Origin: Bacteroidales bacterium | GTDB taxonomy: Bacteria; Bacteroidota; Bacteroidia; Bacteroidales; JAFGHD01 | Length of the DNA stretch: 53,581 nt | Assembly (NCBI GenBank): GCA_016927695.1 | Contig: JAFGME010000105.1 | Coordinates: 1-53,581, forward strand | Direction: 5' to 3' | In this document: piece after piece, positions 33,698 through 41,811 of the stretch | How the letters are laid out: every line of letters starts with the position of its first letter | Numbering within the stretch: position 1 is the first letter of the stretch | Made by a program: the position numbers and the translations under genes | The notes under the pieces: generated by a model | Databases searched by the model: none | What the model was told of the DNA's origin: nothing | Seen by the model: only the letters and a program-made list of their open reading frames with translations

Positions 33698-36331
33698 TTA
33701 TTCAGCCCTTTTGCTTCTGGTGATGAGTTGTCGTGCAGCGTTGAAAATATCGATTATGCCGCCGGGATTCTTACCACCGGCTGTGGCAAAATGGGGCTGT
33801 CCTCCCCCGCCCCCGTCAATAAGTTTTGCAATATCCCTGAGATAAAGACCGATATGCCAGCCATTTTCCCTGACAAGGTCGTCGGAGGCTAAAAAAACGA
33901 TGGACACTTTACCCTGGTTAACCGAAGCAAGTACCAGAAACAGATTTTCGACCTCATCCCTTACCAGATAAGCCAGATTTTTCAGAACATCTGCCTCAAG
34001 GTCAACCTCCTGCGCAATGAAATTGACCCCGTTAACAGGTTCAATGGCTGCAAGCAGTTCTTTTTTGATATGCATGGCTTTTTCGTTATACAGATCAGCC
34101 ACCTGCTTATGAAGTTTGTTGTTTTGTCCGATCAGGTCGTTTACCCCCTTAATGATGTTCTCATCGGTTTTGAATAAATCCCTGAGCTGCCGGATAATGT
34201 CGTTCTGCGCCTGGATGAATTTCTCCGCTTCCACTGCGGTAATGGCTTCAATCCTTCTCACACCGGCGGCGATATTGCTTTCCGAAATGATCTTAAAAAA
34301 TCCGATCTGCCCCGTGCTGGAAACATGTGTGCCTCCGCATAACTCTACAGAATAGTCCTTGTTAAAAGTGATCACCCTGACCGTTTCACCATATTTCTCT
34401 CCAAAAAGAGCCATTGCCCCCATTTTCAGGGCATCATCCATGGGAACATCCTTGGATTCATTTAATGCAATGTTTTCACGGATCTTCTCATTCACCATGG
34501 TTTCAACCGCCCTGATTTCCTCATCCGTAAGTCTTGAATAGTGCGAAAAATCAAAACGCAAATGCAGGTGGTCAACCAGCGAGCCCTTCTGCTCCACATG
34601 ATTTCCCAGCACTTTACGGAGTGCGGCATGCATCAGGTGTGTTGCAGTGTGGTTATTGGCAGTGAGTTTTCTCTTTTCTGCATCCACAGTGGCCGTCACC
34701 ATGGCTTCCGGGTTGTCAGGAATACGGGAAACGATATGACTGATGAGGTCATTTTCACGGACGGTGGTGTGAACCTTAATTTTATTTCCTTCCTGTTCTA
34801 AATGACCCGTATCGCCCACCTGGCCACCCGATTCGGCATAAAATGGAGTTTTGTCGAGTACCACCTGAAAATACTCCTTTTTCTTTTGTATGACTTTCCT
34901 GTACTTCAATATCCCCGATTCAGTCTGAAGTGTTTCGTAGCCAACAAAGCGGGCATCCGACTCTTCCCTGATCACTATCCAGTCTTCCATTGTTTTGCCG
35001 GCAGCGCTTTTCGACCTCTCCTTCTGCTCTTCCAGCCTGATGTTGAAACCTTCCATGTTCACATCCCAGCTTTTCTCACGGGCCATCAAACGCGTAAGGT
35101 CAACAGGAAAACCGTAGGTATCGAATAATTCAAATGCAAAATTCCCATCTATGATCCCGGGTTCTCTATTTACTGCCACATATTGGTCAAAGCGTTTGAT
35201 GCCATTGGCCAGGGTGCGTAAAAAGGCTGTTTCCTCCTCGGTGATCACTTTCACAATTAATTCCTGCTGGGCCTTTAATTCGGGAAAAAAATCACCCATT
35301 TGGTATACCAAAACAGGAATCAGGTTGTTGATAAAAGGCTCTGTCTGGTTCAGCCAGGTATATCCATAACGGATGGCCCTGCGCAGAATTCTTCTGATGA
35401 CATACCCTGCCTTTACGTTGGATGGAAGCTGACCATCCGCAACTGCAAACACTACAGCCCTCAAATGGTCGGCTATCACCCGGATGGCAATATCGGTGTT
35501 TCTGTCACTACCGTATTTAGCGCCGGTCAGTTCTTCAATCCTTTGGATAAGCGGTTTGAAAATATCGGTGTCATAATTTGATTTCTTTTCCTGAAGTACC
35601 ATTGTGAGGCGTTCGAAACCCATGCCCGTATCTACATGTTTTGAAGGCAGCGGCATTAAACTGCCACCGGCAGCCCTGTTAAACTCAATGAAAACCAGGT
35701 TCCAAATTTCAATCACTTCAGGGTGGTCTTTATTGACAAGTTCATGCCCGGGTGTTTCATCTCTTTCGGTCTGTTCCCTGAGGTCAACATGTATTTCCGA
35801 ACAAGGGCCGCACGGACCGGTATCGCCCATTTCCCAGAAATTGTCTTTCTTTGATCCGAAGAGGATTCTGTCCTCATGAACGATGCCTTTCCAGAACATC
35901 AATGCTTCATCATCTCCTGAGGTGCCGTCAACGGGATCGCCGCCAAATACAGTGATATACAAACGGTCAGGGTCGATATGGTAAACACCGGTGAGCAGTT
36001 CCCAGGCCCATTCAATGGCTTCCTTTTTGAAATAGTCGCCAAAAGACCAGTTGCCCAGCATTTCAAACATAGTGTGATGGTAGGTGTCGAGGCCAACCTC
36101 TTCAAGATCGTTATGTTTGCCTGAAACCCTCAGGCATTTCTGGGTGTTGGCAATTCTCCGGTACTGAGGAGTTTTGTTTCCCAGAAAATAATCCTTGAAC
36201 TGATTCATTCCGGCATTGGTAAACATCAGGGTAGGATCGTCCTTAATCACCATAGGGGCAGAGGGTACAATCCTATGCTCCCTGTCCTCAAAAAAATCCA
36301 GAAACCGTTTTCTTATTTCTCGTGAATCCAT
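33698..36331 (-). CDS. alaS: Alanyl-tRNA synthetase
   Basis: A class II aminoacyl-tRNA synthetase that charges tRNA-Ala. The 877-residue length is normal. The start at MDSREIRKRFLDFFE (36331) is preferred over the ATG three codons earlier because this is the family's usual beginning. The core shows APMVIKDDPTLMFTNAGMNQFK, the GPCGPCSEIHVD motif and GMGFERL. The editing domain has the NHTATHLMHAALRKVLGNHVEQKGS and CGGTH motifs. The C-terminal part (GGGGGQPHFATAGGKNP) completes the standard layout. A TAATTTTG -7 box (36391-36384, minus) lies 53 bases upstream and overlaps the promoter of the divergent M23 gene. Confidence 0.98.
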   Translation of the reverse strand: MDSREIRKRFLDFFEDREHRIVPSAPMVIKDDPTLMFTNAGMNQFKDYFLGNKTPQYRRIANTQKCLRVSGKHNDLEEVGLDTYHHTMFEMLGNWSFGDYFKKEAIEWAWELLTGVYHIDPDRLYITVFGGDPVDGTSGDDEALMFWKGIVHEDRILFGSKKDNFWEMGDTGPCGPCSEIHVDLREQTERDETPGHELVNKDHPEVIEIWNLVFIEFNRAAGGSLMPLPSKHVDTGMGFERLTMVLQEKKSNYDTDIFKPLIQRIEELTGAKYGSDRNTDIAIRVIADHLRAVVFAVADGQLPSNVKAGYVIRRILRRAIRYGYTWLNQTEPFINNLIPVLVYQMGDFFPELKAQQELIVKVITEEETAFLRTLANGIKRFDQYVAVNREPGIIDGNFAFELFDTYGFPVDLTRLMAREKSWDVNMEGFNIRLEEQKERSKSAAGKTMEDWIVIREESDARFVGYETLQTESGILKYRKVIQKKKEYFQVVLDKTPFYAESGGQVGDTGHLEQEGNKIKVHTTVRENDLISHIVSRIPDNPEAMVTATVDAEKRKLTANNHTATHLMHAALRKVLGNHVEQKGSLVDHLHLRFDFSHYSRLTDEEIRAVETMVNEKIRENIALNESKDVPMDDALKMGAMALFGEKYGETVRVITFNKDYSVELCGGTHVSSTGQIGFFKIISESNIAAGVRRIEAITAVEAEKFIQAQNDIIRQLRDLFKTDENIIKGVNDLIGQNNKLHKQVADLYNEKAMHIKKELLAAIEPVNGVNFIAQEVDLEADVLKNLAYLVRDEVENLFLVLASVNQGKVSIVFLASDDLVRENGWHIGLYLRDIAKLIDGGGGGQPHFATAGGKNPGGIIDIFNAARQLITRSKRAE

Positions 36332-36380
36332 GATTAACATTAATTAACAATTTACCTGTTAATACCCATTTACAAAAGGA

Positions 36381-36410
36381 TTGCAAAATTAAATTAAATA
36401 GTTAACTTTG
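36381..36410 (+). promoter_or_regulatory. Promoter of the M23 peptidase gene, overlapping the alaS promoter
   Basis: TTG (36381-36383), a 19-base spacer and TAACTTTG (36403-36410) form a plus-strand promoter. A minus-strand TAATTTTG (36391-36384) for alaS lies inside it, so the two polymerases would compete for the same DNA. The M23 start codon is 53 bases downstream. Confidence 0.65.
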
Positions 36411-36462
36411 CGTCCTAAAGTTATACATTAAATACTGCACGAGGTAATACTACACCTTACAG

Positions 36463-37434
36463 ATGGGTAATACAAAGTACAGATTCAACAAAAAATCATT
36501 ACAGTTTGAAGAGGTAAAGATCACCTTTAAAATGAGGCTGGTCAAATTATTGCACGTCATGCTCACCGCCATGGTTTTTACTGCAATAGTGGTTTTCATA
36601 GCTTTTAGCTTCTTCGATTCGCCCAAAGAAAAAATGTTAAAAAGGGAAATTGCCCAATACGAACTTCAGTACACCATACTGAATGAGAGGCTGGATATGG
36701 TTGCCAAAGTGCTTGAAAACTTACAGGAAAGGGACGATAATATCTACCGTGTGATCTTTGAAGCCGAACCCATTGCCGATGCATTGAGGGAAGCGGGTTA
36801 TGGCGGTGTCGACAGGTATGCCAGACTTGAAGGGTATAAAAACTCGGAAATTGTGATCGCTGTTACTAAAAAAATAGACAATATTACCAGCAGGATGGTA
36901 GTGCAGTCGCAGTCGTTTGATGATGTGTATGAGATGGCGATAAACAAACATGAAATGTTGGCCCATATACCGGCCATTCAACCCATCGACAATAAGAAAC
37001 TCACCCGCATAGCCTCCGGGTTCGGATACAGGATACACCCCATCCTCAAAAGAAGGATGTTTCATGATGGCATGGACTTTACTGCTCCCACAGGAACCAA
37101 TATTTACGCTACAGGAGCAGGAACAGTGATTGAAGCCAAAAAAAGCCTGCATGGGTATGGAAATATTGTGGTTATCGATCATGGATATGGATACCAAACC
37201 CTCTATGCCCATCTCTCAAAACTGGGTGTCAGGGTTGGTCAAAAGGTAGTCCGGGGACAGATTTTAGGAAAAGTAGGCAATACAGGCCTTTCCGCAGGCC
37301 CGCATTTACATTATGAGGTACATAAGGATGGAAAAAAAGTGAACCCAGTATATTATTTCTACAATGACCTTACCCCTGAAGAGTATGAAAAGGTGATTGA
37401 GATATCTTCAAGGTACAACCAGGCATTGTCATAA
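36463..37434 (+). CDS. M23 (LytM-type) peptidase, membrane-anchored
   Basis: A 323-residue cell-wall endopeptidase that cuts peptidoglycan cross-links. A single membrane helix (about residues 30-51) places the enzyme on the periplasmic side. A short coiled-coil stretch (about 60-90) precedes the catalytic domain at about 185-300. All zinc ligands and the catalytic histidine are there: H201 and D205 in MFHDGMDF, H250 in YAHLS, and H283 in GPHLHYEVH. An active enzyme is therefore expected, unlike the degenerate EnvC/NlpD class. It faces alaS across a short region with overlapping promoters and is followed by a MerR-type gene. Confidence 0.92.
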   Translation: MGNTKYRFNKKSLQFEEVKITFKMRLVKLLHVMLTAMVFTAIVVFIAFSFFDSPKEKMLKREIAQYELQYTILNERLDMVAKVLENLQERDDNIYRVIFEAEPIADALREAGYGGVDRYARLEGYKNSEIVIAVTKKIDNITSRMVVQSQSFDDVYEMAINKHEMLAHIPAIQPIDNKKLTRIASGFGYRIHPILKRRMFHDGMDFTAPTGTNIYATGAGTVIEAKKSLHGYGNIVVIDHGYGYQTLYAHLSKLGVRVGQKVVRGQILGKVGNTGLSAGPHLHYEVHKDGKKVNPVYYFYNDLTPEEYEKVIEISSRYNQALS

Positions 37435-37536
37435 TTTCCGCTTTTCACATCATCCTGCCTGTTACACTGTTTCATCCGGCATATTGTGAATTTATTTCCA
37501 AAAAAGAGTAATTTTATTCAAATTTTCCATTCTGGG

Positions 37537-37851
37537 ATGCAAAAACTGTATTATACCATGGGTGAAGTGGCCCGGATGTTTGAGGTGAATGCTTCACTTA
37601 TCCGGTTTTGGGAAAAAGAATTTGATATTATTAACCCCAAAAAAAGTAAAAAAGGGAACCGTCTTTTCACTAATGAAGACATAGATAACCTGAAAATAAT
37701 CTATCATCTGGTCAAAGAAAAGGGGTTTACACTGAAAGGGGCAAAAGACGAAATAAGGCAAAGCAGAAAAGAAATTGAAGAACGGATCGCACTGATAACC
37801 ACGATGGAAAAGACGCGCTCTTTTCTTTTAAATATCAGGGAAAAACTCTGA
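37537..37851 (+). CDS. MerR-family transcriptional regulator
   Basis: A 104-residue small regulator. The start at 37537 (MQKLYYTMGEVARMFEV) is the family's usual one; the in-frame ATG at 37486 would add a Lys/Phe/Asn-rich tail without match. The winged helix-turn-helix with LIRFWEKEFDIINPKKS and NRLFTNEDIDNLKIIYHLVKEKGFTL is intact. A coiled-coil helix (about 72-100) provides the dimer. There is no effector-binding domain, as in the HspR-like or DNA-bending subset. It lies about 100 bases after the M23 gene and may be cotranscribed with it. Confidence 0.88.
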   Translation: MQKLYYTMGEVARMFEVNASLIRFWEKEFDIINPKKSKKGNRLFTNEDIDNLKIIYHLVKEKGFTLKGAKDEIRQSRKEIEERIALITTMEKTRSFLLNIREKL

Positions 37852-37908
37852 AAGTGTCAGTTCAGGCTGAAGACGGGAGGAATTTGCACTGAGGGTGCCG
37901 GTCAAAAG

Positions 37909-38139
37909 TCATTCCATCAGTTTCTTTCTTCCTGATTTGTATTTGTAGATACCGTAACCGACTCCCATAGTGACCAGCATCATCAAACCGTTACCGAGGC
38001 TTGCACCACCTCCGACAGGCAAAATTCCTTCTCCTCCCCCAATCGAACCATCGAAAGGCAGGGGCTGTGCAAAGCCTGTGAGGGAAAAACACACCCATAG
38101 TATGAAAATGAAAACCGCCTGAAAATACTTATTATTCAT
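37909..38139 (-). CDS. Small exported protein with C-terminal PVGGG-membrane-basic tail
   Basis: A 76-residue protein. It has a signal peptide (YFQAVFIFILWVCFSLTGFAQ), a short Gly-rich mature part (SIGGGEG), then LPVGGGASLGNG, a transmembrane helix (MMLVTMGVGYGIYKY) and a basic end (KSGRKK). The three-part tail recalls the PID-CTERM sorting signals described for Bacteroidota (motif PIDGG, helix, basic end), but with PVGGG. The alternative is a simple small membrane protein. It stands alone, convergent with the MerR gene (57 bases apart). Confidence 0.75.
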   Translation of the reverse strand: MNNKYFQAVFIFILWVCFSLTGFAQPLPFDGSIGGGEGILPVGGGASLGNGLMMLVTMGVGYGIYKYKSGRKKLME

Positions 38140-38242
38140 GTGACAGGGCCACCATTTTATGATTGAGTAAAACTAACGACTTTCGATGGTTATTAGTGTA
38201 TAAGATGTCAACACTAACAGGCATAATTGTCAACAATTTTGC

Positions 38243-38287
38243 ACCGGCTTGCATTTTTTGAATTGACCAGATAACCGGCTTGCATTT
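38243..38287. repeat. 14-bp direct repeat upstream of the MazG-like gene
   Basis: ACCGGCTTGCATTT occurs at 38243-38256 and again at 38274-38287, 31 bases apart. It lies in the 199-base gap between the divergent PVGGG gene and the MazG-like gene. Three DNA turns separate the copies, as expected for a pair of binding sites on one face of the helix. Confidence 0.5.
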
Positions 38288-38338
38288 CTATTCAAAGATA
38301 AGTGGTACTTTTATGGTTGTGTTATAAAACAAAAGCAA

Positions 38339-38677
38339 ATGAGCGAAATTGAAGCAATAACCAGAGCCCTTGTTGAATTTAGGGAGAAAAGGGATTGGAG
38401 GCAGTTTCACACTTCCAAGGACCTGGCGGCTGCCATTGGGGTGGAGGCAGCAGAATTAAACGAAATTTTCCTGTGGAAAACCACTGCGGAAGCAGAGACC
38501 GCCGACAAGGAAAGAATCAAGGAAGAGCTTGCAGATGTACTTGCTTTTTGCTTCCTTTTGGCCGAAAAGCATAAATTCAGCATCCCGGACATCATCCTTG
38601 AAAAAATCAAGAAAAATGAAAAAAAATACCCTGTTGAAAAATCCAGGGGCAATGCCCTGAAATATGACCAGTTCTGA
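38339..38677 (+). CDS. MazG-like nucleotide pyrophosphohydrolase
   Basis: A 112-residue all-alpha NTP pyrophosphohydrolase that cleaves (d)NTP to NMP and pyrophosphate. The metal-binding motif EXXE-(n)-EXXD is complete: E36 and E39 in VEAAELNE, then E63 and D66 in EELADVLAF. Length and the WRQFHTSKDLAAAIGVEAAELNEIFLW start are typical of the small dCTPase-like/RS21-C6 group, which cleans up modified or noncanonical nucleotides. It is a single gene with no clear partner. Confidence 0.92.
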   Translation: MSEIEAITRALVEFREKRDWRQFHTSKDLAAAIGVEAAELNEIFLWKTTAEAETADKERIKEELADVLAFCFLLAEKHKFSIPDIILEKIKKNEKKYPVEKSRGNALKYDQF

Positions 38678-38748
38678 TCCATGCAAATATTTGTCAAAAT
38701 CAAGCCGGAATCCAGGCGATTGATTGCTGCATAAAACCAGATAAGGAT

Positions 38749-39153
38749 TTATGCCTTTGCTTCATTACACCGGTATAATTTCAAAATGATTAAGGTGAAT
38801 AATATCCCTGAAAAATCAACAAAAAGATCAAAAACATCAAATGTCTCAGGCCCGCCGTTATAGGGGAAGAACTCAAAAATAACAAGCAGTAAGAATATCA
38901 ATGCAAGCATCAGCAACCGGCCGGGTTGTGATCTGAAAATTCCGGTTATCAAAAAGGACAAACCGGCGGGCAAGGAAAAATTAGAAAGGTAGCCCATTAC
39001 AGGATGATAACTCATGCGCCCTGATTCGCTCAAATCCTGCAGCACTTCGTTTATAATAAATATCGAAAAAAAAATTACACCTGTACCAAAAGCATAGCAT
39101 GGGTATCGCTTAAGCAGAGATTTCGCAATTTTTTCAAACCGGATATATACCAT
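38749..39153 (-). CDS. Small polytopic membrane protein, possibly VanZ-like
   Basis: A 134-residue membrane protein with four predicted helices (near residues 20-36, 54-72, 78-94 and 105-125). The last segment, DVFDLFVDFSGILFTLIIL, resembles the conserved D..D...N..G end of VanZ-like proteins, but this is a weak likeness and the N is replaced. The family's function is unclear. It stands alone, 78 bases downstream of the DUF-type membrane gene at 39231-39599 on the same strand. Confidence 0.65.
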   Translation of the reverse strand: MVYIRFEKIAKSLLKRYPCYAFGTGVIFFSIFIINEVLQDLSESGRMSYHPVMGYLSNFSLPAGLSFLITGIFRSQPGRLLMLALIFLLLVIFEFFPYNGGPETFDVFDLFVDFSGILFTLIILKLYRCNEAKA

Positions 39154-39230
39154 TCCGATAAAATTCCATCCAAAAATAAATCATTATAAAACTGACGAAA
39201 TTATTATTCACCAGGGAAAGTCAAAATCGC

Positions 39231-39599
39231 TTAAGGTTCCTTCGATGTTTGCTGCCCGATGTAATAAAAAAGCACTCCGGGCACCATAAAAGGAAGTCCG
39301 TATACCAGTGTAAAAAAAGATGGTGGCCGCGGACCTGCATAAAACAGGTACAATCCCATCAGCATTCCTGAGAAAAGCATAACAAGCCCTCCCTCCTTAT
39401 CACGGAACCATGCAAACACATAACCGGCCACACCGAAAAGCATGAGTAATGCAAATGACCTGAAATCACCTGAAATTGCATCGACCCAGTTTCCTTCATA
39501 TTTTAACAGAAAAAAACGAACATAAAAAGCCACGCCAAGCAGGCCGAGAATTCTTGCAAGCCATCTGATCGTCCGGTTTCTGTTTTTCATGGGGTTCAA
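39231..39599 (-). CDS. Hypothetical four-helix membrane protein
   Basis: A 122-residue protein with four hydrophobic segments (near residues 12-29, 44-64, 72-88 and 95-115) and no motif I recognise. Its start codon overlaps the stop of the S9 peptidase gene by 4 bases (ATGA). The two are thus translationally coupled, and this protein is likely needed along with the peptidase. A role as membrane partner is only an inference. Confidence 0.75.
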   Translation of the reverse strand: MNPMKNRNRTIRWLARILGLLGVAFYVRFFLLKYEGNWVDAISGDFRSFALLMLFGVAGYVFAWFRDKEGGLVMLFSGMLMGLYLFYAGPRPPSFFTLVYGLPFMVPGVLFYYIGQQTSKEP

Positions 39600-41698
39600 T
39601 TTCCCTTCAGATGAGTATCAAGGAAAGCAAAGAAGGTTCGTTGCCACAATATCCCATTCTGAGGTTTCAGCACCCAGTGGTTTTCATCCGGGAAATAGAG
39701 GAACTGTGCCGGAAGATCCCTCAGTATTGCTGCATTGAAAGCAGTCATACCCTGGGTGAATACCACCCGGTAATCCAATTCGCCATGAATAACCAAAATA
39801 GGGGTATCCCAATTCTGAACGAATTTATGGGGTGAATGGGCATAGACTTCCCGGGCCACTTTGTTGTCTTTATCCCAGAATGCACCCCCCTTGTCCCAGT
39901 TTTCAAACCACATCTCTTCGGTTTCCAGGTATTGCGCTTCTTCATTAAAAATACCGTCATGGGCTATGAATGCCTTGAACCTTCCCTCGTGGATACCTGC
40001 GAGATAATAAACAGCATATCCTCCGGCGCTGGCGCCGATTGCGCCCAGGCGGTTTTCATCCACATAAGGTTCCTTTGCCATTTCATCGATAGCTACGAGA
40101 TAATCGCTCATACTTTTCCCATGGTAATCCCCGCTGATCTGCTCCTGCCAGGCCTGCCCAAAGCCTGACACTCCCCTTCTGTTCGGAGCTACAATAATAT
40201 ATCCGTGAGCAGCCATAATCTGGTAATTCCAGCGGTAATGGAAATTCTGGCTCAGAGGGCCCTGTGGCCCACCCTTACAGTAAAGCAGGGCAGGATATTT
40301 TTTGGCGGGATCAAAATGGGGCGGAAAAATCAAAAGGGTCAGCATGTCTTTACCATCTTCGGTTTTCATCATCCTCTCTTCCACTTTTCCCATAGCAAGT
40401 TGATCCAGGAGGTCTTTATTCACAAAAGTGATCTGGGATGCCGCCCCGCTTACGGGATCAACCGAATACAATTCAGTGGGCACAGAAATTGAATTCCTGG
40501 CTGCAACCAGCCCGCTCCGGGTAACTGCAACCGTTTTATAATCATGCATTCCGTCGGTGACCTGGGTGATGACCCCCTCACCCAACGCGTAATTATAAAT
40601 ATGGAATTTGCCCCGCTTATCGCTTGTGAAGTAAATGGATTTGCTGTCGGGCGCCCAGAAAAGACTGCCTGCATTCTGATCAAAATCTTTTGTGGCATAG
40701 GTTTTTTCAAGCGTTTGGGTATGAATGACAAATAACCTGTTTTTGTCGGACTCATATCCATCGCGCTCCATGCTTTCCCATGCAATGTATTTCCCATCAG
40801 GAGAAAACAGGGGAGCAATGTCAAAGCCCATCATCCCTTCGGTCATATTTCTGGTTTCCCCGGTTTCAATGTTATAGAGGTAGATATCCGAATTGGTGGA
40901 TAAAGAATATTCCTTTCCCGTCATTTTCTTACTTGTGTAGGCAATGGTTTTGCCATCCGGGCTCCAGTCGGTTTGTTCAATGCCGCCGAATGGCTGCAAA
41001 GGGGCATCATAGGGTTCGCCTTCCATGATATCCTTTTCATTCCATATCTTTTCCCCATCGTATTCTGCATAAAACACATGGCTGTAGTTATCCACCCAAT
41101 GATCCCAATGCCTGTACATCAGATCATCTATAAGCCGGCCCGAAGCTTTGGGCAATCCTTCATACACATCCCTGAATTTATTTTCTTTTGGAATTTCGCG
41201 GGTGAATAATATTTTCGTTTGGTCGGGTGAGTATTTAAACCCTGTGATTCCCCCTTCAATGTTTGATATCATGGTTCTTTCCGTTCCGTCAGGATTCATT
41301 TCCCATAACTGCACAGAGCCGCTTTCGGAAGATAAAAAGCCGATTTTCTTTCCGTCAGGTCTCCACATCTCATTGAATTCACTTTTGGGTGAATGGGTGA
41401 TTTGTTTCAGATTATTTCCATCCGGGGCAATGGTGTATAATTCACGGTTTCCTTTATTCTGCTCCACTGAATAATAAGAAACCCCAAAGAGGATGGTTTG
41501 CCCGTCGGGTGAAACCTCATGCCCGCTAACCCTTCCGAATGCCCATAATACTTCAGGGGTCATTAAATCGGATGTAAGTGTCAGCGCCGGTTTTCCGATA
41601 ATCTCAGCCTGAATACTGTGGTCTGAAATGTCTACGCTTTCCGTACACGAAAGAAGGGCGAATGTCAGGGGCAGGATCCATAAAAATAATGTTTTCAT
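39596..41698 (-). CDS. S9-family prolyl oligopeptidase-like serine peptidase
   Basis: A 700-residue exported peptidase. The signal sequence (FLWILPLTFALLSCTES) ends in LLSC, a lipobox, so it is a likely lipoprotein. An eight-bladed WD40/TolB-like propeller (repeats such as SPDGQTILF, RPDGKKIGFLSS, SPDGKYIAWES, APDSKSIYFTSD) covers about residues 30-440. The alpha/beta hydrolase end has the catalytic triad S557 in GASAGGY, D642 in HGELDYRV and H674 in DENHWV. Members remove dipeptides or act on short peptides (DPP-like, acylaminoacyl peptidase-like); exact specificity cannot be told. Translationally coupled to the small membrane protein downstream. A nested shadow ORF can be ignored. Confidence 0.92.
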   Translation of the reverse strand: MKTLFLWILPLTFALLSCTESVDISDHSIQAEIIGKPALTLTSDLMTPEVLWAFGRVSGHEVSPDGQTILFGVSYYSVEQNKGNRELYTIAPDGNNLKQITHSPKSEFNEMWRPDGKKIGFLSSESGSVQLWEMNPDGTERTMISNIEGGITGFKYSPDQTKILFTREIPKENKFRDVYEGLPKASGRLIDDLMYRHWDHWVDNYSHVFYAEYDGEKIWNEKDIMEGEPYDAPLQPFGGIEQTDWSPDGKTIAYTSKKMTGKEYSLSTNSDIYLYNIETGETRNMTEGMMGFDIAPLFSPDGKYIAWESMERDGYESDKNRLFVIHTQTLEKTYATKDFDQNAGSLFWAPDSKSIYFTSDKRGKFHIYNYALGEGVITQVTDGMHDYKTVAVTRSGLVAARNSISVPTELYSVDPVSGAASQITFVNKDLLDQLAMGKVEERMMKTEDGKDMLTLLIFPPHFDPAKKYPALLYCKGGPQGPLSQNFHYRWNYQIMAAHGYIIVAPNRRGVSGFGQAWQEQISGDYHGKSMSDYLVAIDEMAKEPYVDENRLGAIGASAGGYAVYYLAGIHEGRFKAFIAHDGIFNEEAQYLETEEMWFENWDKGGAFWDKDNKVAREVYAHSPHKFVQNWDTPILVIHGELDYRVVFTQGMTAFNAAILRDLPAQFLYFPDENHWVLKPQNGILWQRTFFAFLDTHLKGN

Positions 41699-41735
41699 AA
41701 TTTGATGTTTTTTTTACAATCTATGAGGCTAAATT

Positions 41736-41768
41736 AAAAAAAAAAGGGGATCACGATGTGCGATCCCC
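41736..41768 (-). terminator. Intrinsic terminator after the C25 peptidase gene
   Basis: The perfect 7-bp stem GGGGATC (41746-41752) / GATCCCC (41762-41768) with a 9-nt loop is followed on the minus strand by a run of about 10 T residues (41745 to 41736). It lies 44 bases past the C25 stop. Confidence 0.8.
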
Positions 41769-41811
41769 AAAAATATCAACCAACTGATCTATGGGTTGTA
41801 TTGTTTTCAGT

